Origin: Vespa crabro
Taxonomy: Eukaryota > Arthropoda > Insecta > Hymenoptera > Vespidae
Direction of reading: 5' to 3'
Length of the DNA stretch: 64,000 bases
Assembly (NCBI RefSeq): GCF_910589235.1
Contig: NC_060960.1
Span: forward strand, 7,622,839 to 7,686,838
The translations under genes were made by a program, and so were the position numbers. Of the stretch, positions 41,140 through 51,285 are shown piece by piece. Within the stretch, counting starts at the first letter, position 1. Every line of letters starts with the position of its first letter. A model generated the notes under the pieces. That model was given only the letters and a program-made list of their open reading frames with translations, did not search any database and was not told the DNA's origin.

Positions 41140-42805
41140 ATCAATCGCCAGGGTAAAATGTAAGAGATAAACGGTAGCCCGAAATGGTCATGTAGGTAAA
41201 GAGTTTGACTGTAAAACCACGGCAGTCAAAGGGTTAAAGCCCATTTTGATTTATTACACTGCGAATCGAATTTTTTCACAAAACTACTACGAAGTATTCA
41301 CACGAGTCTAATTTGCAAATCAGCGGGTGGTAAAGATGGGCAGGGATGTAAAAGGTCATGTAAATAGGTCAGGAACGGTTTTTCTTTTTCAGCATAGCAC
41401 GATTGCAGTCGTTCCATTGGATGTACGTCGAGAAACGTGATGTATCGACGCGAGCACGAACTATCGATTATTTCGAACGTTCAGTTTCTTGTTTCTCTTT
41501 TTTCTTTTTTCTTTTCCAGTTTTTTTCATTTTTTTTTTTTTCTTCTTCTTCACAATTTTTAGACATTTCACCGGGTGAAATACGAACGAAAAAATTTAAT
41601 AAGTAATGGTAATCGAATTTTTTTTTTTAACGATAAAATTAGATAGATTTGTACAACAAAACTAAAGAAAAAGTCTAATTGTCTCGAAGGAAGAAATATG
41701 TTACTTGGAAACGAAAGAATCGAGATAAAGGCTGTAGGGAACTGTTGTAGTATTTCTTCGGTATCCACGTAGAAGGAAAATAATGAAGATAAAGTTAGCG
41801 ATCTGGCAAGTCGACGACTAGTTGATCATAAATCGCTTGCGCTCGCGCTCACAGACGAAGTGCAGCGCGCGAAGCGACCAGATTGTTGCTAGATGCAGCA
41901 ACGAGTCGAGTATCACGAAAGAGGGAGAAGTGGAAGATAGCGGTACCGCTTAACGGAGGGTTATTGTGCTGCCATCGGTTACGGCTCATCAGCTGCCGTA
42001 ACTCCTATCTTTGCCTTCTTCGCTTGGAGCATAGAAAGGTCCCAAGGCGCCAACTACACAACCTGTTCCGCCTTCTTCGTGTTCCCACCTCTTTCAACCT
42101 TGTCTTCTTTCCATGCTTACCTTGCTTCTATCATTTGCCGACTCCTCCGATATCCGTAAATCCTCAAATTAACAAGTGAAACCTGCAAATTGCCATACTA
42201 CGGTCCAACCCACGTAACCTAGTCACCATGACTTTTTTTATGTTGTCCAATTCTCATTGGGGAATTGAGTTGCACCCTGTTTCTACAGCCGCCATCTTTT
42301 TCATGAGCTAACTTTCGAACTCCGTTAAAAGTGTATATCCATTTAGAGATTAAAAATATGACATACTATATAGAAACGACATCAATCTCTAGATAACGTT
42401 AATTCAAGTTTGTGATATAACGAAACGATTCAAAAAGTCATCGTACATGAACTTTACAAGATATCCTGTTGATTAGCATTCCAGAGGAAAAAATCAGGTA
42501 ACGAGGTAAAGGTCATCTTCTATTTATGACCTCGACAATTACCATTTGGCATCCATCGTTCTTTTGTTACTTATCAAAGCAATTTACATATACCAGCAAT
42601 GTTTCTCTATTGTTACTTGAGAAAGGGTTAAGCTCTTTAGGTCCAGTCACACCAAATGGGTCATGTCTTTTAAGGTAATTACTCGAAAACGGTCTTGTAT
42701 ATCCTTGAATTCGAAGAGGGTTTAACATTCGAAAAGAATACTTGATAAAATACAGAGGTAAACTTAGGTACTTTAGGTTATAGAGACTTCAGGGAAATCA
42801 GAATG

Positions 42806-42849
<44 letters not shown>

Positions 42850-43160
42850 AAAATTAATCTGTATATTCTAACATTTATGAATATTCTGTCATTCCAGATA
42901 ATACATGATTAACTAAATGACTTTATCGTTCATAAGTTCTTTGAACTTACAAAAGAATATCGAAAGAGTGAAGCTAACAGCTTTTAGAAATAGACAAAAG
43001 GAAGAAGGTTGTAGTAGGCGAGAAAAGAAAGGAGGTAACGGGGCTAATGTTTTTCACTGTGCAAAATTATTTTGAAAGGGACGACACTTTGAGGACAATG
43101 ACAGTTTGGTATAAACGAAAAATATTCGAGCATTGTCCGAAAATGGTCATCTAAGATCCC
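41140..43160 (+). promoter_or_regulatory. Cluster of GGTCAT / AGGTCA nuclear-receptor-type half-sites
   Basis: GGTCAT occurs on the + strand at 41186, 41354, 42511, 42659 and 43145. A second AGGTCA at 41366-41371 makes a direct repeat with 41353-41358. TGACCT at 42527-42532 makes an inverted repeat with AGGTCA at 42510-42515. A Hox/Exd-like TGATTTATTA lies at 41247-41256, and a YY1-like GCCGCCATCTT at 42288-42298. A 36-A run sits at 42810-42845. No gene is seen; this could be an enhancer. Confidence 0.3.
42810..42845. repeat. Poly(A) run of 36
   Basis: Uninterrupted A-run. No AATAAA precedes it closely on the + strand, so a retrocopy tail is only one possibility. Confidence 0.9.
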
Positions 43161-43382
43161 TTTACCAATGTCGCTGACCTAAATACGTTTTCAAAACTAA
43201 TTGTTTCTTCTTCGCGAAGGGAGCTCAAACGTTAGGACACTTGGCAACTCCTTGGATCTGATGTTCTGAAAAGTCAGGAGCTGCACGAGCCGTTTCCGAA
43301 AACGGAGATACGAACCACTTGGAAGTCCGTCGTTGGCCTAGAGATAAGTGCAAAGGGATGTCCTGAACGTGCGCCTTAGTAA

Positions 43383-43386
<4 letters not shown>

Positions 43387-43418
<32 letters not shown>

Positions 43419-43435
43419 AAGAAAGAGAGAGAGAA
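43387..43435. repeat. (GA)n microsatellite
   Basis: About 24 GA units with GAAAGAAA interruption. Confidence 0.9.
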
Positions 43436-44134
43436 CGAGGTAACGTGAGGTTAAGATTAATGGATTTGCATTGTCGGCATTTTTTCAAGCGTTTTAGGAG
43501 CACTTTTGAGCCAAGAGTAGGATTCATTTTTCAAAAAGTCCGCTCCGTATGGGAAGTCCGACCGAAAATCGCAATCGATTCGCCTCACCCTAATGGTTCC
43601 GAATTAAACCATGTTGCTCTTACATGCAGGTAAGTCACACACGACTGAGAAATACCTAGGTATCTCGTGTCGAGGCGACCTTATTGGAAAGAGAATCGTT
43701 ATTGATAGTTTCTATTCTATGTCGTCTGGTTTAATTCGTAACTTTTTTAAAACATTACAAAAGATTGGGTTAACATGTTTATATGATCATCAGTAAATTA
43801 TAGGATATCGATAAGAAATGAATAAAAAAATTAACACAAACTATCGTCGCATCTATATCTAATCGATATTGTAAATATCGATTAAATATATCTACAATAT
43901 GGAATATTGATTAAAGTTGAAAAGATGAACGATTCGTTTGGACAAATTGAAACTGTGTGGATCAAAACGACACTCTTACGAAAGTCTCACGAGAGTCTCA
44001 GTCATACTTGCCTTATAATCTTGTATGCTTCTGAACTTGTTCGAAGAAAGGTGTCAGGATTGTCAAGGAGGATCGGTCGCTAACGACTTCCCGGCAGAGA
44101 AGCGACGAGTCACTCACGGCGACGACAACGAGGA

Positions 44135-44171
44135 CTCTCTTTCTCTTTCTCTCTCTCTCTCTCTCTTTCTC

Positions 44172-44220
<49 letters not shown>

Positions 44221-44262
44221 CTCTTTCTCTCTCTTTCTATCTATATATCTATCTGTCTCTCT
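44135..44262. repeat. (CT)n tract
   Basis: CT/CTTT array with TATATCTATC at its end. A second CT tract follows at 44593-44740. Confidence 0.9.
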
Positions 44263-46129
44263 TAGTTTATTTCTTTAAAGCAAAGAATAGGACTTTTCTC
44301 GATTGCAATTTTTTTTCTAAGCATAGTTGAAAAGTCCTTTCAATGAATGTGCTAGAAAAACGTATGTGTATGCAAATTGCTTTGGTGCTGGGGTTGAGTG
44401 GTAATTGCTCGTTGGGTCAGCTTGTTCAAAGGTGAATGCTGACGACGTTACCACCGTTCGAAGAGCGATAATTACCACGCTCCTGGTAGACCCTCTTGCC
44501 TCGTTTCTTCTACGTATCTTCCTCCGCGTATTCTTCTTTTTCATCTTCCTTCGCACGCTGTAAGTGGGACTACCGTTTGCTGGCACAAGCATCGACATTC
44601 TCTTTCTCTCTCTTTCTTTCTTTCTCTCTCTCTCTCTCTCTCTCTGTCTTTCTTTTACTTTTTTTCTTTCTCTCTTTCTCTTATTCTCTTGTTCTCTCTC
44701 TCTCTCTCTCTCTCTTTCTCTTCGTTTCTTTCTTTCTCACGTAGACGCAACTGACACTTTCACTCGTGCCATGCTTATCTCGCGACGGACTTTGCGAGCT
44801 GCTGGTTTTACTGCTTGCTGATGGTTGTTCGATGAACGATGTCATGTACCTTTCTTTCGACGCTTCTGTCATTCTGTAAATTGCATTTTTCTCACTTCCT
44901 CTACGGTTCCTCTCACTTTTTTATTCATCCCATCAATGGCCAGTACTATTCATCGATTCCGTTGACGCCATCCGAGACTTTCTATATTTCTTTGTTTCAT
45001 TAAGATTCACTGTAATTTAATATCAAGAAAATAATGATTTGTAATGACTTTTAATGACATTGTTATTTTAAAATTCTTCCTTTCTATGATATTAACTATT
45101 GATATTATTTATTAATTTTTATTAAATCGTTATCAATGACGTCATCTAATAACGAATAAAAGGTTCTTTTAATTTGTACACTATTCGTTTTAAGTGAAAT
45201 ATAAATTATTTTTAACGTGGTTTTCAAACACATACACACACACACACACACACATACAAGTCCTTTATAACTTCACTCGGCGAAGCGATCTCTTTTCGCA
45301 AGACTTTCTTCGTACCTCAGGTATCAGAGATACGTAGGATATTCCCAGAGGGATGTGGCTCCCCTTTCGTGTCGGCAAACGCGATCTCGTGACTCAGCGA
45401 TGTCGTGAAATCGAATCTCCGGGGACTCATGCTTCTCGCCACAGACGGGTCCGCTGCCAACGCCTCGATCTCCAATATAATATGAAAGTAGGTATTTTGA
45501 ATTTTTCGCGAATTAAACGAGCCGTAACGAGCCACGCCTAGCTATAGCTTCGTGCCTTCCTACATTTCTTGTTAAAGATCGATTTACTAATATTTTGATA
45601 TCTTTGAGATTGGAACGAATGTTGACATGAACGATCGGTCCCAAATGATTTAAATTTTTCGATGGAAAATAAGCTTTCGATAGCCTTCAAAATATCTTTA
45701 TACCAGTCTAAACACAATAAGAACACAATAGATTATAATACTACAATAAGATTTTGTTCCTGATAGTCCAAGTATAAATCGTCATTCGAATAAGATACAT
45801 TATTATAATATAATAATAATAAATTGATAAAAATTATAATAATATCGTTCGATCGGTCATACTACTTGTAGTATAGATATCTTATAGAATTCTGATTAAG
45901 CTCAAATATATATACTCGAATGTCATTTCATACCTCCTTAAAATATCTCTTCCTGCTGGTGCCCAGGAAACCGTGCAGCAATTTACTATCTACGCCAAGC
46001 AACAATTAATCAGCGAAGTCCTACCTCACTAAAAATAATACCCTAATCGTAGATTCGCAAAACTTCAATATCAGAAACGTTGCTTCCTTTCATAAGCGAT
46101 CAACAAGTTGAATATAACTGAAACCCCGT

Positions 46130-46360
46130 TAATAAAGCGATGAAAGTGATAAATCGCGACGCAAGCCTCCTCGTCTACCCCCTCCTAACTACCCCCCTAT
46201 ACCCTCCACCCTCTCACCGAGCACCGTATTGCGTTATTAAAACTTTACTAATGGGCAATAATAAGCACTGCCGCTCCGAGATTGATATTAAATCATAAAC
46301 TGGCTCGTTACCATTTATCATTATCACGATACGGGCCATTGCCGTAGGCCTTGACTTTTT
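46130..46360. promoter_or_regulatory. Candidate Dfd upstream enhancer, homeodomain-site rich
   Basis: This non-repetitive block lies 4.0-4.2 kb upstream of the Dfd ATG. It contains TGATAAATCG (46147-46156), TTATTAAAAC, ACTAATGGGCAATAATAAG, the TGAT/ATCA palindrome TGATATTAAATCA (46283-46295) and ATTTATCATTATCA. These are TAAT and TGAT cores for Hox and Exd/Hth. A C-rich tract at 46178-46211 lies inside. Drosophila Dfd has an autoregulatory enhancer a few kb upstream, so position and site content fit an equivalent; function is inferred. Confidence 0.35.
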
Positions 46361-46993
46361 TAATTCTTATTTTTCTTTTTTACAGATTTCTGTTGAATTT
46401 TGACGAGCGCTATATATAGGTACTTCAAAGTATATCCTTCTAAAATGTTTTCCATTAAATTGCGTATACGGAATTCACATTTTTCTTCGTTCTACTTTTT
46501 TTTTCTCTTCTCGAATAATCAAAGTCCTGTTTTCCAATTTCAGTAGAAAGGAGAATAAACCGATCTGTAAAGAGAAGATAAAAAATTAAATAAAATATTT
46601 TTTGGATTAAGAAGTTTTTCCGAAATTATATATGTATATATATATATAAATATATATTTTTCTTAGATGTCAGATAACAGTATGGAAACTCAAAAGTATC
46701 CCCCAACGATAAGATAGTGTACACTCATAAGAAGCCAGTAGGCTCTCATGGGTGATCTCACGATAATCGTCATTCTGAAGATCACATTCGTTCGGTAGCA
46801 AAGAGAAATAGGATGAGAAGGAATAGAGGGAAGAGAGTGGGAGGTGGATAGAAAGGGAGGCAGACGTCGTGACGACTAAGCTCTCGCGCTTCCAAGGGTG
46901 GGCTGTGGGTGTAAAAGGGGGTGTCATGCCGGCGGACCGGGAAAAGTGATTGATTGTGTTTCGCCGGAAGAGAAGAGGAGAAGGATCGTTGCG

Positions 46994-47175
46994 GAGAGAG
47001 AGAGAGAGAGAGAGTGAGAGAGAGAGAGAGGGAGGAAAAGAAGAGAGAGAGAGAGAGAATTGCTGTAGTAAGAGAGAAAGAAAGGAAGAAAGACAGAGAC
47101 AAGAAGGGATGGAGGATGGACGGTGATGGAGGTGGTGGAGTTGGTGGTAGTGGTGGTGGTGGTGGTGGCGGTGAG
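46994..47175. repeat. (GA)n followed by (GGT)n
   Basis: GA arrays at 46994-47062, then a GGT/GGA triplet array at about 47120-47175 that gives polyglycine in one frame. The GG runs could support a two-tetrad G-quadruplex. Confidence 0.85.
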
Positions 47176-47959
47176 GAAAGGGAGAAGGATAGAAGTTCGT
47201 GAGCGTCGACGGTGATAGAGACGAAGAGGTCGAGCCGCAAAACGAGGAGACAACGTCCAATCCCACCTCCTCTCGAGCTACCCCTCGAAAGCATCCCCCT
47301 CTAACTCTTCGCATCGACTACGTCGTCGGACGTAGACCGAAGAAGAGCTCCTCTCTCGCAGATTCCACTCGAACCGTCATCCCCCGGTTTCTCTTCTCGA
47401 GGGAGCCACATGAAGTAGCCATAAGAAAAATAGAAATACGCCGAGCGACGTATATGCCGGGTAAAGGAAAAACTCAGTCGTGAGAAGAGCCAGCAGAAAA
47501 AGCAGGTGACGTGCTCTTAGCCCTTCCTGAATTGCCACTCGTTTCTTTCTTCTTATATTTTTCTTCTTTTTCTTTTATTGAGCCTGGAAAATGGCAAAAT
47601 GTTGCTCTTGTTATCTCGTCCTACCGACTGGATCGATAAAAGCCGTTTTTTTTTTTTATTTTGACCGATAGAGATAGGCGAATTGATAAAACGACGAACT
47701 ATAGGTAAATATGTACATTCTCGTTTTTCTTTCTTTTTCTTTTTTCTTTGTTCTTTTTTTTTTTTTTTTTTGTTTTTTTCTTTTTGTATGTCAGTCAAAT
47801 CATGCGCAATAGTAAAAACAACCAGGATAGATTTTGACCTCGTTCAGGAACGTAATAGATTACAGTTAGCCGATAAGATAAAGAAAATACGAGAAGCGAG
47901 GAAAATGCGTGCAACTCGCAGTACCGTTTACTTACATCCTGTAAGGATTCTACCTAGCT

Positions 47960-48002
<43 letters not shown>

Positions 48003-48028
48003 GGAGAGAAAGAGAGAGAGAGAAAGAC
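47960..48028. repeat. (GA)n tract upstream of Dfd
   Basis: Nearly 70 bases of GA with GAAAGAAGG interruptions, 2.3 kb upstream of the Dfd ATG and 0.8 kb before the GC-rich promoter region. GAGA factor binds such runs in Drosophila Hox promoters. Confidence 0.85.
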
Positions 48029-48769
48029 TCTGAGCGCCGGCGGCAGCAACTACGGCACGCTGCATTGTCGTGTCTCGGCAAAACACAGTGAGTGTGCTCT
48101 TTGTGTAATGACTCGGCACTTTATATCCTTCACACTTCGCAGCTGATCACAAGTAGACGTACTTGACCGAGTGCGTCGGGACACTTGTAGAGCACTAATA
48201 TAAACAAAGTACGACCGACTGGAGGATCCATTACTTTCAATTTGCCTGACGTCAGCCGCCTTATGCAATAAATATTGCCGAATACGCGAACATCGCGCTT
48301 CCCTCTCGTTCCTATCTATCGATTATATCGAAAACGCCAATGGGAAGTACCTACGATTGAACAGTATGAACATTTAACATAGGATCAATGAACAAATATT
48401 CTTTTCCAATTTTAATTTAAACAATATGATTCTTAACGTGTACTTACATTTGATATAAGGAAGAAAACAGGAAAAATGAATTAAAGAGAAATTAATAATT
48501 ATATACCCATAATTAATAGAAAAGAAAAAACAGAGCTATCGAAGATATATTAATATTTGACATTTTGAAAACAGTAGAAACCAAGTTACAAATGGTGTAC
48601 GAGTTAGATCAAGGATCGATAAAAATAACGGATAGTATCGCATAGTATGGATCAAAGAGAAGATCTGGAATATCTGAAAAGTTTTTGCAAAGACTACGAG
48701 CTGAAGGATTTCGTGAACGAAACGGACGAAGCGTACGAGCGAAGGCGGGTTAAGATGATCCGTAGGAGT

Positions 48770-49680
48770 GACTCCCGTGGTAGTTAGGCCGGAGTGTGTC
48801 CCATAAGGGCACAAGATCCACGGCTTCCGTGGCAGGGGTTGGTCTCGTGCTTCAACGGAGTGGGGGTTGACGATCGTAGCGTGGGTAGGGGTGGTTAGAG
48901 GGGCGGTAGGAAGAGGGAGGGACGCGTCAGCTCGGAGTCAGCCGGCCGAAGAGGAGCTGGAGGGAGCACCGAGAACCGAAGCGAACTTGCCAGACGAGTT
49001 TCTGCCGAGGCCCGACGAGGAGACACGAGCACAGCGGACACGTCGTACTTACGTCGAATGGACACGACACTCAAACGCAACGTAGACGAGATTGAACGTT
49101 TCGTGGACTTGGTATTAAACTAACCGTGTTAGGCTTTAGCGTTGTTGCTAGTGAACGTTGATCGTGCTTACGTAAGAACGTATATTTATATATACCTGCG
49201 TCCTCTATAATTGTGTAAGAAGTAAATCGTGTAATCGAGATTATCTTGAAGTTGATATTTGGATTGGATTCGAGGGGTATTTCTTGCGTCCATTCATCCA
49301 AGTTTCTCTGATTGGCAAAAGAAGCATTAACGAAAGAAAAAAAGAAAAAGAGAAAGGAAGAAAGGACGAATCTACGGTCGAAGAGGAGAGAGAGAAGGAA
49401 GAAGTTGTAGCACCTGCCGCAGTCGGTCTCTGGCGGCGCCACTCACGTGTTGCATGCGTGCCGGGCTATCCATCATGGTCGCGGACGCGAACCGGCTCTG
49501 ATTGGTCGAACAGAGCTCACGTGGTATGGTAATTGAGCTCCGGTGGGCGGGAAGGAGCAAAAGGGGCCGCGGTGGAGCCGCTCGCGGAGGATCTCAAAAG
49601 TGGCGGTAGGAGAGGAGAGGATAAGCCGCTGTCCATCGGGAGTCCGGTGCTGCTCTTCGCGGCCTCGCTCTTTTCGCTTT
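48770..49680 (+). promoter_or_regulatory. Dfd: Probable Dfd promoter region (GC-rich)
   Basis: This is the GC-richest long stretch in the window, ending about 0.7 kb before the Dfd ATG. It holds two CACGTG E-boxes (49444-49449, 49518-49523), an inverted CCAAT box (ATTGG at 49501-49505) and a GC box GGGCGG (49545-49550). A hairpin CCACGG-CTT-CCGTGG lies at 48818-48832. There is no obvious TATA box, consistent with the TATA-less promoters common in Hox genes. The start site is not resolved. Confidence 0.6.
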
Positions 49681-49803
49681 TTTATCTACCTCTATCTCTT
49701 TTTCTCTTTCTCTTTTTCCATCTTCTTTCTTCCCTTCTCACCATTCCTCAAAACCCTCTCCCCTTCCCTTCATCTTTTCCCAATCGTGGAAAGAGACATA
49801 GAC

Positions 49804-49806
<3 letters not shown>

Positions 49807-49857
<51 letters not shown>

Positions 49858-49876
49858 CTCTCTCTCTTTCTCTCTG

Positions 49877-49930
<54 letters not shown>
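49807..49930. repeat. (CT)n tract in the probable Dfd leader
   Basis: About 120 bases of CT with a few GTTTC and TTTC interruptions, 430 bases before the Dfd ATG. Read as DNA it is a GAGA-factor tract on the - strand. Read as RNA it is a CU-rich tract of the kind bound by polypyrimidine-tract proteins. Confidence 0.9.
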
Positions 49931-49931
<1 letters not shown>

Positions 49932-50028
49932 CTGTCTGTCTGTCCTTTCTTATCTCTTTTTTTTTCCTTCTGCTCTTTGTTTCTTTCCTGTTTTTCGTTC
50001 AAAAGGACAAGGCAGACAAGTAAGGAGA

Positions 50029-50064
50029 ATGTATCGCGGTGAAGTGGTCAATGTGCAGTCGTGA
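50029..50064 (+). other. Upstream ORF 1 in Dfd leader (11 codons)
   Basis: ATG TAT CGC to TGA encodes MYRGEVVNVQS. It lies 300 bases upstream of the Dfd ATG in a different frame and ends before it. Translation is unproven. Confidence 0.4.
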
Positions 50065-50083
50065 AAATGTGCTCAACGTTTGA
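50051..50083 (+). other. Upstream ORF 2 in Dfd leader (10 codons)
   Basis: ATG TGC AGT to TGA encodes MCSRENVLNV and overlaps upstream ORF 1 in another frame. Another short ORF (MKRSQRN, 50084-50107) begins directly after its stop. Confidence 0.4.
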
Positions 50084-50148
50084 ATGAAACGTTCTCAACG
50101 AAACTGAGTTGAGTGTTAGAAGAGACAGGACTAGTTTACTCTGTGAAT

Positions 50149-50178
50149 ATGTGCACGGGAATGCAGATGTCCTCATAA
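50149..50178 (+). other. Upstream ORF 3 in Dfd leader (9 codons)
   Basis: ATG TGC ACG to TAA encodes MCTGMQMSS, with two further in-frame ATGs at 50161 and 50167. Confidence 0.4.
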
Positions 50179-50209
50179 AAGAAGTAACGTGTTGCGGTGA
50201 GAGAACATA

Positions 50210-50236
50210 ATGATGTCGCTGGAACGTTCGGTATAA
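50210..50236 (+). other. Upstream ORF 4 in Dfd leader (8 codons)
   Basis: ATG ATG TCG to TAA encodes MMSLERSV. It has a favourable A-rich context (GAACATAATGATG) and ends 124 bases before the Dfd ATG. Confidence 0.4.
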
Positions 50237-50360
50237 GGAATTCGGACGTTGGCTGCGAGCCCTGATAAAGGGAACAAAAGCTGTTTGAGAAGAAGAGAGA
50301 GAAAAAGAGAGAAAGAGAACAAGAGGAATATTGAGAAAGAAAAATTGAGAAGGAGAGAAA

Positions 50361-51285
50361 ATGAGCTCCTTCCTGATGAATCCATCCGCCGGCGGTGGCT
50401 ATCATCACCATCATCAGCATCAACAGCCGGCGGGTAGTCATCATCTAGCTGCTAGTTCGGTTATGGTCGATCCAAAGTTTCCACCGAGCGAAGAATACAG
50501 TCAGAGTAACTACATACCTTCTACTGGTGCTGACTTCTTCTCTGGCAGTACCGCCAGCCATCATCTCAATCATCCCCAATCCCATCAACTTCAATATGGC
50601 TATCACCAGCACCATCATCAGGCTGCTACGACTCCGTACGGAGCATCATCGGCTGTTCAACTGAACGGTGGTTATGCCGGATACGGAGGATATTATGGGC
50701 CACATCATCCTCATCACCAGGTCCACGCTGTCCATCATGCAAGTTTACATCCTCATCATCATGCTGTTGGTGCCCTAGCAATGCCACCAGAAGCACAGCA
50801 ACCACCTCACACGTGTCCATCTTCGATGCAAGCACCGCAACAGCAACAACAACAGCCACCAGTCACAGCGTCTACCGTTCTCGGATCGACTCCCTTATCG
50901 CCGTCCATTATGCAAAATCACGTGCAACAGCAAGAAGCTATTCAGCAACATCAACATCAACAACAGAATCAACAACAACCACACGACGGCAACGTTTGCA
51001 GTCCAGCAGGTTCTGGCTCGTTGCATCGGGACAATTCACCGGATCTTCAACAACAATCTACCCAACAAACTCAGCATATACAAAATGCACAGCAGCAACA
51101 ACAACAATCGCAACATCAGCAACAACAGCAACATCACGTAGACGATGGATCCGATCAAGACGATGTTGAGGACGATCAGATGATGGACGGCTCGCCTGGT
51201 ATGATGGAGGAAGAAGAGGATGACGAAGAAAATGGAGATCGTGTCATCTATCCATGGATGAAAAAGATTCACGTTGCTGGTGTAG
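50361..51285 (+). CDS. Dfd: Deformed (Dfd) Hox transcription factor, coding exon 1
   Basis: This exon encodes residues 1-308 and the first base of codon 309. The ATG is preceded by an in-frame TGA at 50346-50348 with no ATG between, and its context (GAAAATG) suits an insect start, so the start is firm. The protein opens with the Hox N-terminal motif MSSFLM. The Hox4-type motif DPKFPPSEEYSQ begins at residue 37. His/Tyr/Gly-rich segments follow (15-22, 67-134), then Gln/His-rich opa-type repeats (about 160-257). An acidic block spans 261-293, with 18 Asp/Glu in 33 residues. The hexapeptide YPWM at 297-300 docks the TALE cofactor Extradenticle. The exon ends at GTAG|GTGAGT, a strong donor in phase 1. 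The His and Gln codons are mixed (CAA/CAG, CAT/CAC), so the repeats are kept at protein level. Family knowledge: Dfd acts in the nucleus to specify mandibular and maxillary segments. Confidence 0.97.
51249..51260 (+). other. Dfd: YPWM hexapeptide codons
   Basis: TAT CCA TGG ATG encodes Tyr297-Pro-Trp-Met300, preceded by VI and followed by KKIHVAG. In Hox proteins this motif inserts into the hydrophobic pocket of the Exd/Pbx homeodomain. It sits 26 bases before the splice donor. Confidence 0.95.

Larger units (their letters stand above)
43161..48769. other. Intergenic DNA immediately upstream of the Dfd promoter
   Basis: No gene is recognised. CT tracts lie at 44.1-44.7 kb, (CA)n at 45229-45256 and GA tracts at 47.0 and 48.0 kb. 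The candidate homeodomain-site block at 46.13-46.36 kb is the most promising regulatory sequence here. Confidence 0.65.
49681..50360 (+). other. Dfd: Probable Dfd 5' leader with CT tract and upstream ORFs
   Basis: This covers the last 680 bases before the Dfd ATG. A CT-rich tract spans 49807-49930, and a purine-rich stretch (GAGAAGAAGAGAG type) at 50285-50355 runs up to the start codon. Short upstream ORFs lie between. If transcription starts in the GC-rich region upstream, this leader is long and structured, like the leaders of Drosophila Antp and Ubx, which carry internal ribosome entry sites. Confidence 0.5.

Noticed and set aside
9605..41235. Shared 13-mer CAGTCAAAGGGTT at 9605 and 41223
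   Set aside because: Matches of 13 bases between two sites are expected by chance in 64 kb, and there is no extended similarity.
41883..42179. 98-codon frame with mixed composition
   Set aside because: It begins at a TTG and contains no ATG, so it is not a plausible animal ORF. No homology is recognised.
46670..47314. 214- and 170-codon - strand frames
   Set aside because: These are Ser/Leu-, His/Pro- or Thr-rich translations of GA and GGT arrays. Several overlapping frames are open at once.
49533..50064. 170-codon frames before Dfd, and a - strand Glu/Arg frame
   Set aside because: They are translations of the CT tract in the leader. Only the short ORFs near 50029-50236 are kept as uORF candidates.
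50813..51169. Ser/Thr/Ala-rich frame inside Dfd exon 1, and - strand frames over it
   Set aside because: Shadow frames of the CAA/CAG repeats in the real Dfd frame.
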